A DNA stretch of 7,122 bases from Treponema sp. GTDB taxonomy: Bacteria > Spirochaetota > Spirochaetia > Treponematales > Breznakiellaceae. Shown here in pieces: positions 1 through 5,500 of the stretch (its first letter is position 1; each line of letters begins with the position of its first letter). The DNA lies in NCBI GenBank assembly GCA_031278755.1, contig JAITJV010000200.1, positions 1-7,122 on the forward strand. The letters run 5' to 3'. The position numbers and the translations under genes are program-made. The notes beneath the pieces were generated by a model. It ran no database searches and was not told the DNA's origin. It was given only the letters and a program-made list of their open reading frames with translations.

Positions 1-17
1 CTTTTTTTCAATAGAGG

Positions 18-45
18 TTTTCCCAAAACTTCGGTTTTCGGAAAA
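18..45 (+). promoter_or_regulatory. UUCG-capped hairpin in the pgk leader
   Basis: TTTTCC (18-23) pairs with GGAAAA (40-45). After one C/C mismatch (24/39), AAAAC (25-29) pairs with GTTTT (34-38), leaving a TTCG loop (30-33) closed by C-G, the very stable cUUCGg tetraloop. No T-run follows it, so it does not look like a terminator on the + strand. It ends 14 bases before the pgk ribosome binding site and would lie in the 5' untranslated RNA, where it could protect the 5' end or influence translation. The seven T residues at 2-8 may be the tail of a terminator of a gene left of the window. Confidence 0.5.
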
Positions 46-59
46 GCGGCTTCAACGGC
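25..59 (+). repeat. Copy A of a short intergenic element (before pgk)
   Basis: This stretch aligns with 1383-1415 at 27 of 33 positions with one 2-base gap. The shared blocks in order are AAAAC, CGGTTTT, GGAA, GCGG, TT, AAC and GC. Three of the six mismatches are C/T changes. It overlaps the inner part of the UUCG hairpin. It may be a dispersed intergenic repeat or a common leader element of the two glycolytic genes; the window alone cannot tell. Confidence 0.4.
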
Positions 60-71
60 AAGGAGAAAAAT

Positions 72-1337
72 ATGGCGATAAAAACAGTAAAATCGGCGGA
101 TCTTAAGGGAAAGCGCGTCATCATGAGGGTTGACTTCAATGTTCCCATGAAGGACGGAGTTGTGCAGGACGATACGCGCATAATGGCCGCGGTTCCCACC
201 ATCAAATACATTCTCGATCAGGGCGTCAAAACCCTGACCCTGATGAGCCACCTTGGGGATCCTTCCAAAGATTCCAAAAATGCCAAAGAAAAGGCCGAAA
301 AGGACGGCAGGGCTTTTGACGAAGCCGCCTATATCAGGGGCAGGCACCGCATGGCCCCCGTTGCCGAGTACCTCGCGAAAAAGCTGGGGAAACCCGTCGT
401 CTTTGCGGGCGAAGACGGCTGTTACGGCAAGAAGGCTTTTATAGACGGCCAAAAAGACGGAACGGTGATCATGCTTGAAAATACCCGCTTTCATAAAGAA
501 GAAACCTCCAAGGAAGCGGCGGACAGGGACAAACTTGCAAAGGAACTCGCGTCATACGGCGACGTCTTCGTAAACGACGCTTTCGGCACCGCCCACCGCG
601 ATCATGCCTCAACCGCGTCCATCGCCAAATTCATCCCCGTTTCCGTCGCGGGCTTTCTTATGGAAAAAGAAGTCGATTACCTTGAACCCATCGTTACCAA
701 TCCCCAAAAACCCCTTGTCGCGATCATAGGCGGGGCGAAGGTTTCTTCCAAAATAGCGGTTCTTGAAAGCCTTCTTAAAAACGCCGGCGCCCTGGTCATT
801 GGCGGCGGCATGGCCTATACCTTCCTCAAGGCGCAGGGGCGCAAGGTCGGGAAATCTCTTGTTGAAGACGATCAGCTTGATACGGCGAGGAAGATTATTG
901 ACGCCGCCGGAAAAGCGGGCGTGGAGATCGTTCTCCCCGTGGATCAGGTTGCGGCCGGGACGTTCGACGCGGCGGCGAAGCCCGTGCCGGTTGACGGCCA
1001 GGATCTTCCCGATGATCTCATGGGACTTGACGTGGGGCCGAAAACCATCGCCAGGTATAAGGAAGTTCTCGCCAAAGCAAAGACCATCGTGTGGAACGGC
1101 CCCGTCGGCGTGTTTGAATTCGAAGCCTTTGCAAAAGGAACCGAGGAAGTGGCCAAACTTGTCGCCGAAGCCACCGGCCGGGGGGCGATTACCGTTGTGG
1201 GCGGCGGCGATTCCGTCGCCGCGGTAAACAAGTTCGGCCTTGCTTCAAAAATGAGCCACGTCTCCACCGGCGGCGGCGCTTCGCTGGAATTGCTTGAAGG
1301 AAAGAAACTTCCGGGCATTGAGGTGTGCCGCGCTTAA
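72..1337 (+). CDS. pgk: Phosphoglycerate kinase
   Basis: Cytoplasmic glycolytic enzyme (EC 2.7.2.3) that moves a phosphate from 1,3-bisphosphoglycerate to ADP, giving 3-phosphoglycerate and ATP, and works in reverse in gluconeogenesis. The start is ATG 72, preceded by AAGGAGA at 60-66. Visible motifs are RVDFN (19-23), DDTRI (33-37), HLGDP (60-64), ENTRF (136-140), NDAFGTAHR (168-176), GGAKVSSK (220-227), WNGPVGVFE (341-349), GGGDS (377-381) and STGGGASLE (398-406). Both domains are complete. At 421 aa it is about 25-30 residues longer than usual bacterial Pgk (390-397 aa). Much of the excess is a charged Lys/Glu/Asp segment at about 65-90, directly after HLGDP. The Arg of the usual HLGRP substrate motif is Asp here. 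I recall both traits from treponemal Pgk, so they are probably lineage features rather than damage. tpiA lies 149 bp downstream, suggesting a joint transcript. Confidence 0.98.
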   Translation: MAIKTVKSADLKGKRVIMRVDFNVPMKDGVVQDDTRIMAAVPTIKYILDQGVKTLTLMSHLGDPSKDSKNAKEKAEKDGRAFDEAAYIRGRHRMAPVAEYLAKKLGKPVVFAGEDGCYGKKAFIDGQKDGTVIMLENTRFHKEETSKEAADRDKLAKELASYGDVFVNDAFGTAHRDHASTASIAKFIPVSVAGFLMEKEVDYLEPIVTNPQKPLVAIIGGAKVSSKIAVLESLLKNAGALVIGGGMAYTFLKAQGRKVGKSLVEDDQLDTARKIIDAAGKAGVEIVLPVDQVAAGTFDAAAKPVPVDGQDLPDDLMGLDVGPKTIARYKEVLAKAKTIVWNGPVGVFEFEAFAKGTEEVAKLVAEATGRGAITVVGGGDSVAAVNKFGLASKMSHVSTGGGASLELLEGKKLPGIEVCRA

Positions 1338-1339
1338 AC

Positions 1340-1378
1340 GGCCCGCCGTTTATAACAGCCCTTTTGCCGGCGGGGGCC
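1340..1378 (+). terminator. GC-rich stem-loop after pgk; possible weak terminator or processing site
   Basis: CCCGCCG (1342-1348) is an exact inverted match to CGGCGGG (1368-1374), with a 19-base loop. GG (1340-1341) can pair with CC (1377-1378) across a two-G bulge. It starts 3 bases after the pgk stop. No T-run follows directly; the next run of T is at 1393-1397, inside a small hairpin (AAAAAC 1382-1387 with GTTTTT 1392-1397, loop GCCG). A classical intrinsic terminator is therefore not well supported. A partial terminator or a 3'-end stabiliser for pgk mRNA is possible. Confidence 0.35.
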
Positions 1379-1382
1379 TCTA

Positions 1383-1416
1383 AAAACGCCGGTTTTTGGA
1401 AGCGGTTTTAACCGCC
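1383..1416 (+). repeat. Copy B of the short intergenic element (between pgk and tpiA)
   Basis: This is the second copy of the element at 25-59, identical at 27 of 33 aligned positions with one 2-base gap. It contains two small dyads. AAAAC of the element is part of AAAAAC/GTTTTT (1382-1387/1392-1397), matching the hairpin core of copy A. GCGGTT (1402-1407) faces AACCGC (1410-1415). The loop of the first dyad changed from TTCG to GCCG while the stem was kept. Confidence 0.4.
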
Positions 1417-1434
1417 GTTTTCCTGCCCCGGAAT

Positions 1435-1463
1435 CTCCGGAAATTCAACCGGGGTTTCCGGAG
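1435..1463 (+). promoter_or_regulatory. Perfect 9-bp inverted repeat upstream of tpiA
   Basis: CTCCGGAAA (1435-1443) is an exact inverted match to TTTCCGGAG (1455-1463), with an 11-base loop. It ends 12 bases before the tpiA ribosome binding site (AAGGAG, 1476-1481). A competing pairing exists between CCCCGG (1426-1431) and CCGGGG (1449-1454), which would break the first stem. As RNA it could affect tpiA translation or the 5' end of a processed tpiA message. As DNA it could be an operator, but no promoter is evident nearby. Confidence 0.4.
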
Positions 1464-1486
1464 CTTCCCTGATTTAAGGAGTGATT

Positions 1487-2242
1487 ATGAGCGACAGATC
1501 CTATTACATAGCGGGAAACTGGAAGATGCACAAGACCCGCGCCGAAGCCGCCGAGCTTGCCAAAGCCCTCGTTGCGGAGCTGAAAGACGGGAAACACAAG
1601 TACCTCGTGGCGCCCACCTTTACAAGCCTTGAAACCGTGGGTCCTGTTGTGAAAGGGACCAACATCAGGCTCGGCGCCCAGAACATGGCCGCCGAAGAGC
1701 AGGGGGCGCACACCGGGGAAGTGTCCGTGCTCCAGCTCAAGGACCTCGGCGTACAGACGGTGATCCTGGGCCACAGCGAACGGCGCCATATCTACGGGGA
1801 AGACGACGCCCTTATCAACAAAAAAGTAAGGCTTGCGCTCAGGCACGGCCTTGAAGTGATCCTCTGCATTGGGGAACTCCTTGAAGAAAGGGAAGCGGGC
1901 AGGGCCGAAGCGGTCTGCGAAACCCAGACGGTAAAGGGCCTTGAAGGGGTGTCCGCCGGGGAGCTTTCAAATGTCGTTATCGCGTATGAGCCCGTCTGGG
2001 CCATAGGCACAGGCAAGACCGCCACTCCCGAAGACGCCGACGCCATTCACGCCTGGGTGCGGAAGGTGATCGGAAAACTCTACGGGGCGGACTGTGCGGA
2101 AAAGATCATCATCCAGTACGGCGGTTCGGTAAAAGCTGAAAACGCGGCCCAGCTTATGGCCAAGGAGAACATAGACGGCGCGCTGGTAGGCGGCGCGGCG
2201 CTCAAACCCGACACCTTTGCGCCCATCGCCAAATTCGGCTGA
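1487..2242 (+). CDS. tpiA: Triosephosphate isomerase
   Basis: Cytoplasmic TIM-barrel enzyme (EC 5.3.1.1) that interconverts dihydroxyacetone phosphate and glyceraldehyde 3-phosphate. The protein is 251 aa, a normal length. Catalytic residues are all in place: N11 and K13 in GNWKMHK (10-16), H96 in GHSERR (95-100) and E168 in AYEPVWAIGTG (166-176). The last motif also holds the mobile loop 6. Phosphate-binding loops YGGSV (211-215) and GALVGGA (231-237) are present. ATG 1487 is chosen because AAGGAG (1476-1481) sits 5 bases upstream. A GTG two codons earlier (1481) overlaps that ribosome binding site and is unlikely to be used. The gene follows pgk in the same direction after a hairpin-rich 149-bp spacer and probably shares its transcript. 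Nothing in the protein looks unusual. Confidence 0.98.
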   Translation: MSDRSYYIAGNWKMHKTRAEAAELAKALVAELKDGKHKYLVAPTFTSLETVGPVVKGTNIRLGAQNMAAEEQGAHTGEVSVLQLKDLGVQTVILGHSERRHIYGEDDALINKKVRLALRHGLEVILCIGELLEEREAGRAEAVCETQTVKGLEGVSAGELSNVVIAYEPVWAIGTGKTATPEDADAIHAWVRKVIGKLYGADCAEKIIIQYGGSVKAENAAQLMAKENIDGALVGGAALKPDTFAPIAKFG

Positions 2243-2247
2243 ACCGT

Positions 2248-2269
2248 CGCCGTCCGGCGCGCTATTTTT
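2248..2269 (+). terminator. Weak intrinsic terminator candidate after tpiA
   Basis: CGCC (2248-2251) pairs with GGCG (2256-2259) around a GTCC loop, and a TTTTT run follows at 2265-2269. The stem is only 4 bp and there are 5 bases between stem and T-run, so this is a marginal terminator. Its position 6 bases after the tpiA stop and upstream of a new promoter candidate fits the end of a pgk-tpiA transcript. Confidence 0.3.
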
Positions 2270-2286
2270 GCATATTTATGCAAAAA
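2265..2286. promoter_or_regulatory. AT-rich 22-bp palindrome, candidate operator
   Basis: TTTTTGCATA (2265-2274) is a perfect inverted match to TATGCAAAAA (2277-2286), separated by TT. Read on the - strand, positions 2282-2272 spell TGCATAAATAT. The same 11-mer occurs on the + strand at 2330-2340, between the -35 and -10 of the liv promoter candidate. The TGCAT-AAAT-ATGCA layout is what a dimeric DNA-binding regulator would recognise. It loosely resembles ArgR/AhrC boxes in its 5-4-5 form but differs in each half (TGCAT, not TGAAT), so no regulator can be named. Confidence 0.45.
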
Positions 2287-2320
2287 CTCTTGCCGTATAT
2301 ATTTATTTGAATGAACACTC

Positions 2321-2350
2321 TGGACATTCTGCATAAATATACGGTATCAT
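2321..2350 (+). promoter_or_regulatory. Sigma-70-type promoter candidate for the liv operon
   Basis: TGGACA (2321-2326) is 5 of 6 to TTGACA. TATCAT (2345-2350) is 5 of 6 to TATAAT. The spacer is 18 bp. Transcription would begin near 2357, giving a leader of about 38 bases. That leader has a small hairpin, CCGCC (2363-2367) with GGCGG (2372-2376) and loop TGCG, ending just before the ribosome binding site (2383-2389). The spacer contains TGCATAAATAT (2330-2340), so a protein bound there would directly block or modulate RNA polymerase. Confidence 0.5.
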
Positions 2351-2394
2351 GGGTCATTCTTGCCGCCTGCGGGCGGTTAACCGGAGGAGTGAAC

Positions 2395-3537
2395 ATGAAA
2401 AAGTGGGTATTGTCAGTTATGGCGTTTTGCTGCGCTATGTCCCTTGCTTTCGCGGGCGGCGCGAAACAGGACGCGGATACCGTCGCCATAGGCGCGGTGC
2501 TCCCGCTCTCGGGGCAGGTGGCCAATTACGGTACGGAATCCAGGGACGGAGCCTTGCTGGCCATTGACGAGATTAACAACGGCGGAGGGCTTTTGGGCAA
2601 AAAGCTGGTTCTCATTGCCGAGGATGATGAAGGGGATTCGGCCAAGTCCGTGAACGCCTTCACCAAACTTACGTCCCGGGACAAGGTTTCCTTTATTCTG
2701 GGGTCGAGCACGTCCGGAGCGACCCAGTCGATGACCGCTCTTGCCCAGCAGGGCAAGGTGATCCTGATCTCACCTTCGGCTACCAACGTCGCGATTACCA
2801 AAGCCGGGGACTATATTTTCCGCGCCTGTTTTATCGATCCGTTCCAGGGCATTGTAGGCGCCGACTTTGCCTACGACATGCTGGGAAGCCGCAGGGCCGC
2901 GGTTCTCTATGACGCGGGGGCCGATTACAACACAGGTCTTGCCGACACTTTCAAGGCGCAGTTCCTGAAGAACGGCGGGCAGGTTGTCGCCGACGAGGCG
3001 TATCAGACCGGAGACGTGGATTTTAACGCCCAGGTTACCCGCATCAGGGCCGCGAATCCCGACGTGGTGTACCTTCCCAATTACTACAACGACGTGGCGC
3101 TCCAGGCAAAGCAGCTCAGGGGGCAGGGAATCAACGCCCCGCTGCTGGGCGGGGACGGCTGGGACACCGTTATTGATATTGCCGGCGACGAGGTGCTCAA
3201 CGGGTACTGGTCCTCCGGGTTTGCTTCGGATACTACCGATCCCAGGGGACAGGTGTTCGTCAGGGCGTATCAGGCCAAATTCAACAAGCAGGCTTCACAG
3301 TTTGCCGCCCTTGGTTACGACGCCATGATGCTGGTTGCCGACGGGATCAAGGCCGCCGGCACCTTTGACACCGCCGCGGTCAAGGACGCCATGGCAAAGC
3401 TGAACGGTTCTTACGTGACGGGCAGCATACGTTTTGACGCCAACCGCGATCCCATCAAGGGCGCCGCCATCCTGGAGATTGTCAAAAAGGACGGCAGGCT
3501 GGCCAATTCCTACAAAACGACGGTAAACCCCAAATAA
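2395..3537 (+). CDS. livJ: Periplasmic substrate-binding protein of a Liv-type amino-acid ABC importer
   Basis: Captures the ligand outside the inner membrane and hands it to LivH/LivM. ATG 2395 is chosen because GGAGGAG (2383-2389) lies 5 bases upstream and the product then opens with a clear signal peptide: MKK, a hydrophobic core (4-17), and AFA followed by GG, giving likely signal peptidase I cleavage after A20. There is no lipobox at that cleavage site. The mature part is a two-lobed Peripla_BP_6/LivJ fold. AIGAVLPLSG (31-40) begins lobe 1; GSSTSGAT (103-110) and SPSATN (126-131) are the family's ligand-contact loops. A segment with ANPD, LPNYYND and GGDGWD (220-257) is characteristic. 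The length is 380 aa, usual for the family. The ligand is probably branched-chain or another hydrophobic amino acid, but family members also bind other amino acids and amides, so the exact substrate is inferred. Confidence 0.93.
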   Translation: MKKWVLSVMAFCCAMSLAFAGGAKQDADTVAIGAVLPLSGQVANYGTESRDGALLAIDEINNGGGLLGKKLVLIAEDDEGDSAKSVNAFTKLTSRDKVSFILGSSTSGATQSMTALAQQGKVILISPSATNVAITKAGDYIFRACFIDPFQGIVGADFAYDMLGSRRAAVLYDAGADYNTGLADTFKAQFLKNGGQVVADEAYQTGDVDFNAQVTRIRAANPDVVYLPNYYNDVALQAKQLRGQGINAPLLGGDGWDTVIDIAGDEVLNGYWSSGFASDTTDPRGQVFVRAYQAKFNKQASQFAALGYDAMMLVADGIKAAGTFDTAAVKDAMAKLNGSYVTGSIRFDANRDPIKGAAILEIVKKDGRLANSYKTTVNPK

Positions 3538-3544
3538 GGGGCCG

Positions 3545-3571
3545 GCGGTTCCGGGGTCTTTCCGGAACCGC
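3545..3571 (+). promoter_or_regulatory. Strong GC stem-loop between binding-protein gene and livH
   Basis: GCGGTTCCGG (3545-3554) is a perfect 10-bp inverted match to CCGGAACCGC (3562-3571) with a 7-base loop (GGTCTTT). It begins 7 bases after the binding-protein stop. No T-run follows, so full termination is unlikely. In several binding-protein transport operons, such as malE-malF, a hairpin at this place protects the upstream message from 3' decay and lowers expression of the membrane genes. The same role is inferred here. Confidence 0.6.
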
Positions 3572-3590
3572 GCCGTCCGGAAGGGGCGGT

Positions 3591-3620
3591 ATGTTGAAAG
3601 CCGGGGGTAAGCGGAAATGA
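3591..3620 (+). CDS. Possible 9-codon leader peptide coupled to livH
   Basis: ATG 3591 opens a reading frame for MLKAGGKRK that ends at TGA 3618-3620. The stop overlaps the livH start in the form ATGA (3617-3620). A purine-rich stretch GGAAGGGG (3579-3586) lies 4 bases upstream and is a better ribosome binding site than anything directly before livH, where only GGGGG (3603-3607) and GCGGA occur. The frame may serve to load ribosomes that re-initiate at livH. It has no resemblance to a Leu/Ile/Val-rich attenuator peptide. It may also be a chance ORF. Confidence 0.35.
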   Translation: MLKAGGKRK

Positions 3621-4507
3621 TTGTCCTGCAGCAACTGATAAACGGCGTGTCGCTCGGCTCTATTTATGCCCTCATAGCCCTCGGCTATACGATGGTGTAC
3701 GGCATCGTGCTCCTCATCAACTTTGCCCATGGGGATATCCTGATGATAGGAGCCTATTCGGGCTTTTTTGTGCTGGGCGCCATAGGCGCGGGCCCCCTGG
3801 GTATGCTGCTCGCCTTTGCCGTTTCCATGATTATCTGCGCTTCTTTCGGCATAAGCATAGAGCGGCTGGCCTACAGACCCCTGCGCGCCGCGCCCCGCCT
3901 CAATTCCCTCATTACCGCCATAGCGGTAAGCCTTATACTTGAAAACGGGGCGCGGGTGCTTCCCTTTATCGGACCCAATCCCCGGCCCTTTCCGGGTCCC
4001 AAAGAGGTCAATATCCCGCTTGGCGGGGAACTTTCCGTTTCCAACATCCAGATCATCGTGGTGATCCTTTCGGCCCTGCTGATGCTCGCCCTGAACTACA
4101 TCATCAATTATACCAGACGGGGAAAGGCGATGAGGGCCGTTTCCTTCGACATGGCCGCCGCGAGCCTTATGGGCGTCTCGGTAAACGGGATCATTGCTTT
4201 TACCTTTGCCATGGGTTCGGTCCTCGCGGCGGCGGGCGGGGTGCTGTACGCCTCGGCGTATCCGAGGGTGGATCCCCTCATGGGGATGATGCCCGGCCTC
4301 AAAGCCTTTGTCGCCGCGGTTTTGGGCGGCATCGGCTCCATACCGGGGGCCATGCTCGGCGGTTTCATACTGGGCATCGCGGAAACTTTTACCAAAGGTT
4401 TTATCTCAAGCCAGTTCAGCGACGCCATTTCTTTTTCCATTCTGATCATCGTCCTTCTGATCAGGCCCACAGGCATTCTCGGCCGAAAAACAAGGGTGAA
4501 GGTGTAG
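3617..4507 (+). CDS. livH: Branched-chain amino-acid ABC transporter permease LivH
   Basis: One of two inner-membrane subunits forming the import channel. The 296-aa protein is almost wholly hydrophobic, consistent with about eight membrane spans. The N-terminus is classic LivH: QQLINGVSLGSIYALIALGY (5-24), followed by INFAHGDILMIGAY (34-47). Further family marks are RPLRAAPRLNSLIT (87-100), GKAMRAVSFD (169-178), and GLKAFVAAVLGGIGSIPGA (227-245), the conserved loop region near the C-terminus. The protein ends in RPTGILG (283-289). ATG 3617 is the only sensible start, since an in-frame TAA lies three codons upstream (3608-3610). It lacks a strong ribosome binding site and overlaps the stop of a micro-ORF. 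livM begins 3 bases after its stop. The pairing with LivM, LivG and LivF fixes the role. Confidence 0.96.
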   Translation: MIVLQQLINGVSLGSIYALIALGYTMVYGIVLLINFAHGDILMIGAYSGFFVLGAIGAGPLGMLLAFAVSMIICASFGISIERLAYRPLRAAPRLNSLITAIAVSLILENGARVLPFIGPNPRPFPGPKEVNIPLGGELSVSNIQIIVVILSALLMLALNYIINYTRRGKAMRAVSFDMAAASLMGVSVNGIIAFTFAMGSVLAAAGGVLYASAYPRVDPLMGMMPGLKAFVAAVLGGIGSIPGAMLGGFILGIAETFTKGFISSQFSDAISFSILIIVLLIRPTGILGRKTRVKV

Positions 4508-4510
4508 AGT

Positions 4511-5500
4511 ATGGCGGAGGTTCCCGGGTTTCCCTTTCGTTCCACGATCATTCTTGGTACGGCGGGCGTACTTGTCATGACGGTTCCCGCCCTGCTGATG
4601 ACGGCGGGCGTTCTTGACACCTATACGGCCCGCATTCTCGCCATCGGCGGCGTCAACGCGATCATGGCGGTGTCGGTCAACATGATCGTGGGGATCACGG
4701 GCCAGCTTTCGCTGGGGCAGGCCGGCTTTCTTGCCATAGGCGCCTATGCCTGTATTTTCTTCAAACTCGATCTCGGTCTGCCCCTGCCCCTCGCGGCGGC
4801 CTGCGCGACGGCGCTCACCGGCTTTGCCGGCTTTCTCATCGGTTTTCCCGTGCTGAAACTGTCGGGAGATTACCTTGCCATCGTAACCCTTGGTTTCGGC
4901 GAGATCATACGGGTTGTCTTTAACAACCTCAAGAATCTTACCGGAGGGCCGAACGGCAGGCAGTTTACCACGATCATGGCCCTGGACCGGAGGCTCGATT
5001 ATGTGGTGGTGACGGGCGTCCTGGTTATCGTCCTGGCCCTTTTGCAGAATTTTCTCCGTTCAAGCTACGGCAGGGCCGTTATGGCCTGCCGCGAGGATGA
5101 AATCGCCGCCGGTTCAAGCGGCATAGATACGTTCCGTTACAAGATGGCGGGTTTTGTCATCGCGGCCCTTATCGCCGGCATGGGCGGTTCCCTCTTTGCC
5201 ATGGTCAACGGTTTCGTCAGGCCGGACATCGCGCAGTTTCTGAGGTCCATCGACTTCCTCATCTACGTCGTTCTGGGCGGCATGGGATCAATGACGGGTT
5301 CCATTCTCGCGGCCTATGTTCTCACCTATCTGCAGGAGGCCCTTCGTTTCCTTCAGGATTACCGCCTCCTGATTTATCCCATGATCCTGATCCTGGTGAT
5401 GCTCTTCCGCCCCAGGGGGCTTTTGGGAACGAGGGAACTGTCCGTCGTGGGCCTGTGGAACGCCGTAAGCGCCCGGCGGAGGAAACATGCCGGCGCATAA
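4511..5500 (+). CDS. livM: Branched-chain amino-acid ABC transporter permease LivM
   Basis: Second inner-membrane channel subunit, partner of LivH. The 329-aa protein has many hydrophobic spans, consistent with 8-10 helices. Family marks are NMIVGITGQLSLGQAGFLAI (57-76), GDYLAIVTLGFGEIIR (119-134), NLTGGPNG (142-149), GRAVMACREDEIAA (187-200, the cytoplasmic coupling-loop region), VVLGGMGSMTGSILAA (253-268) and a C-terminal LFRPRGLLG (298-306). It has the short form without the long N-terminal extension of E. coli LivM. ATG 4511 follows AAGGTG (4499-4504) at 6 bases. The C-terminus ends in a basic tail (ARRRKHAGA, 321-329) that would lie in the cytoplasm. The last 14 bases overlap the start of livG, consistent with translational coupling. 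Confidence 0.96.
   Translation: MAEVPGFPFRSTIILGTAGVLVMTVPALLMTAGVLDTYTARILAIGGVNAIMAVSVNMIVGITGQLSLGQAGFLAIGAYACIFFKLDLGLPLPLAAACATALTGFAGFLIGFPVLKLSGDYLAIVTLGFGEIIRVVFNNLKNLTGGPNGRQFTTIMALDRRLDYVVVTGVLVIVLALLQNFLRSSYGRAVMACREDEIAAGSSGIDTFRYKMAGFVIAALIAGMGGSLFAMVNGFVRPDIAQFLRSIDFLIYVVLGGMGSMTGSILAAYVLTYLQEALRFLQDYRLLIYPMILILVMLFRPRGLLGTRELSVVGLWNAVSARRRKHAGA

Noticed and set aside
1318..1356. Promoter for tpiA using TATAAC (1351-1356) as -10.
   Set aside because: The nearest -35-like sequence, TTGAGG (1318-1323), is 27 bases away, far from the usual 17, and the site lies inside the loop of a GC stem.
1396..1632. A 78-codon + strand frame covering the pgk-tpiA spacer and the start of tpiA.
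   Set aside because: It runs through the inverted repeats and into tpiA in another frame, has no ribosome binding site and no recognisable product.
2265..2286. Reading the AT-rich palindrome as the terminator of the pgk-tpiA transcript.
   Set aside because: On the + strand the T-run is on the 5' arm and the A-run on the 3' arm, with no T-run after the stem. A nearby GC stem followed by TTTTT (2248-2269) is a better, though weak, candidate.
2311..2394. Upstream in-frame start for the binding protein (ATG 2311, 28 extra residues), which would place a perfect-looking lipobox LAAC at residues 17-20 of the longer form.
   Set aside because: There is no ribosome binding site before 2311, the promoter candidate lies downstream of that ATG, and a full signal peptide with a strong ribosome binding site begins at 2395. 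The lipobox is likely chance.
3591..3620. Classical amino-acid attenuator leader peptide before livH.
   Set aside because: The nine codons hold only one Leu and no Ile or Val, and no terminator/antiterminator pair follows, so ribosome stalling on branched-chain codons is not supported. Translational coupling remains possible.
4108..4620. A 170-codon open frame on the - strand opposite livH and the start of livM.
   Set aside because: Its product is Met/Pro/Thr/Ala-rich with no domain, and it mirrors the hydrophobic codons of livH. It is a shadow.
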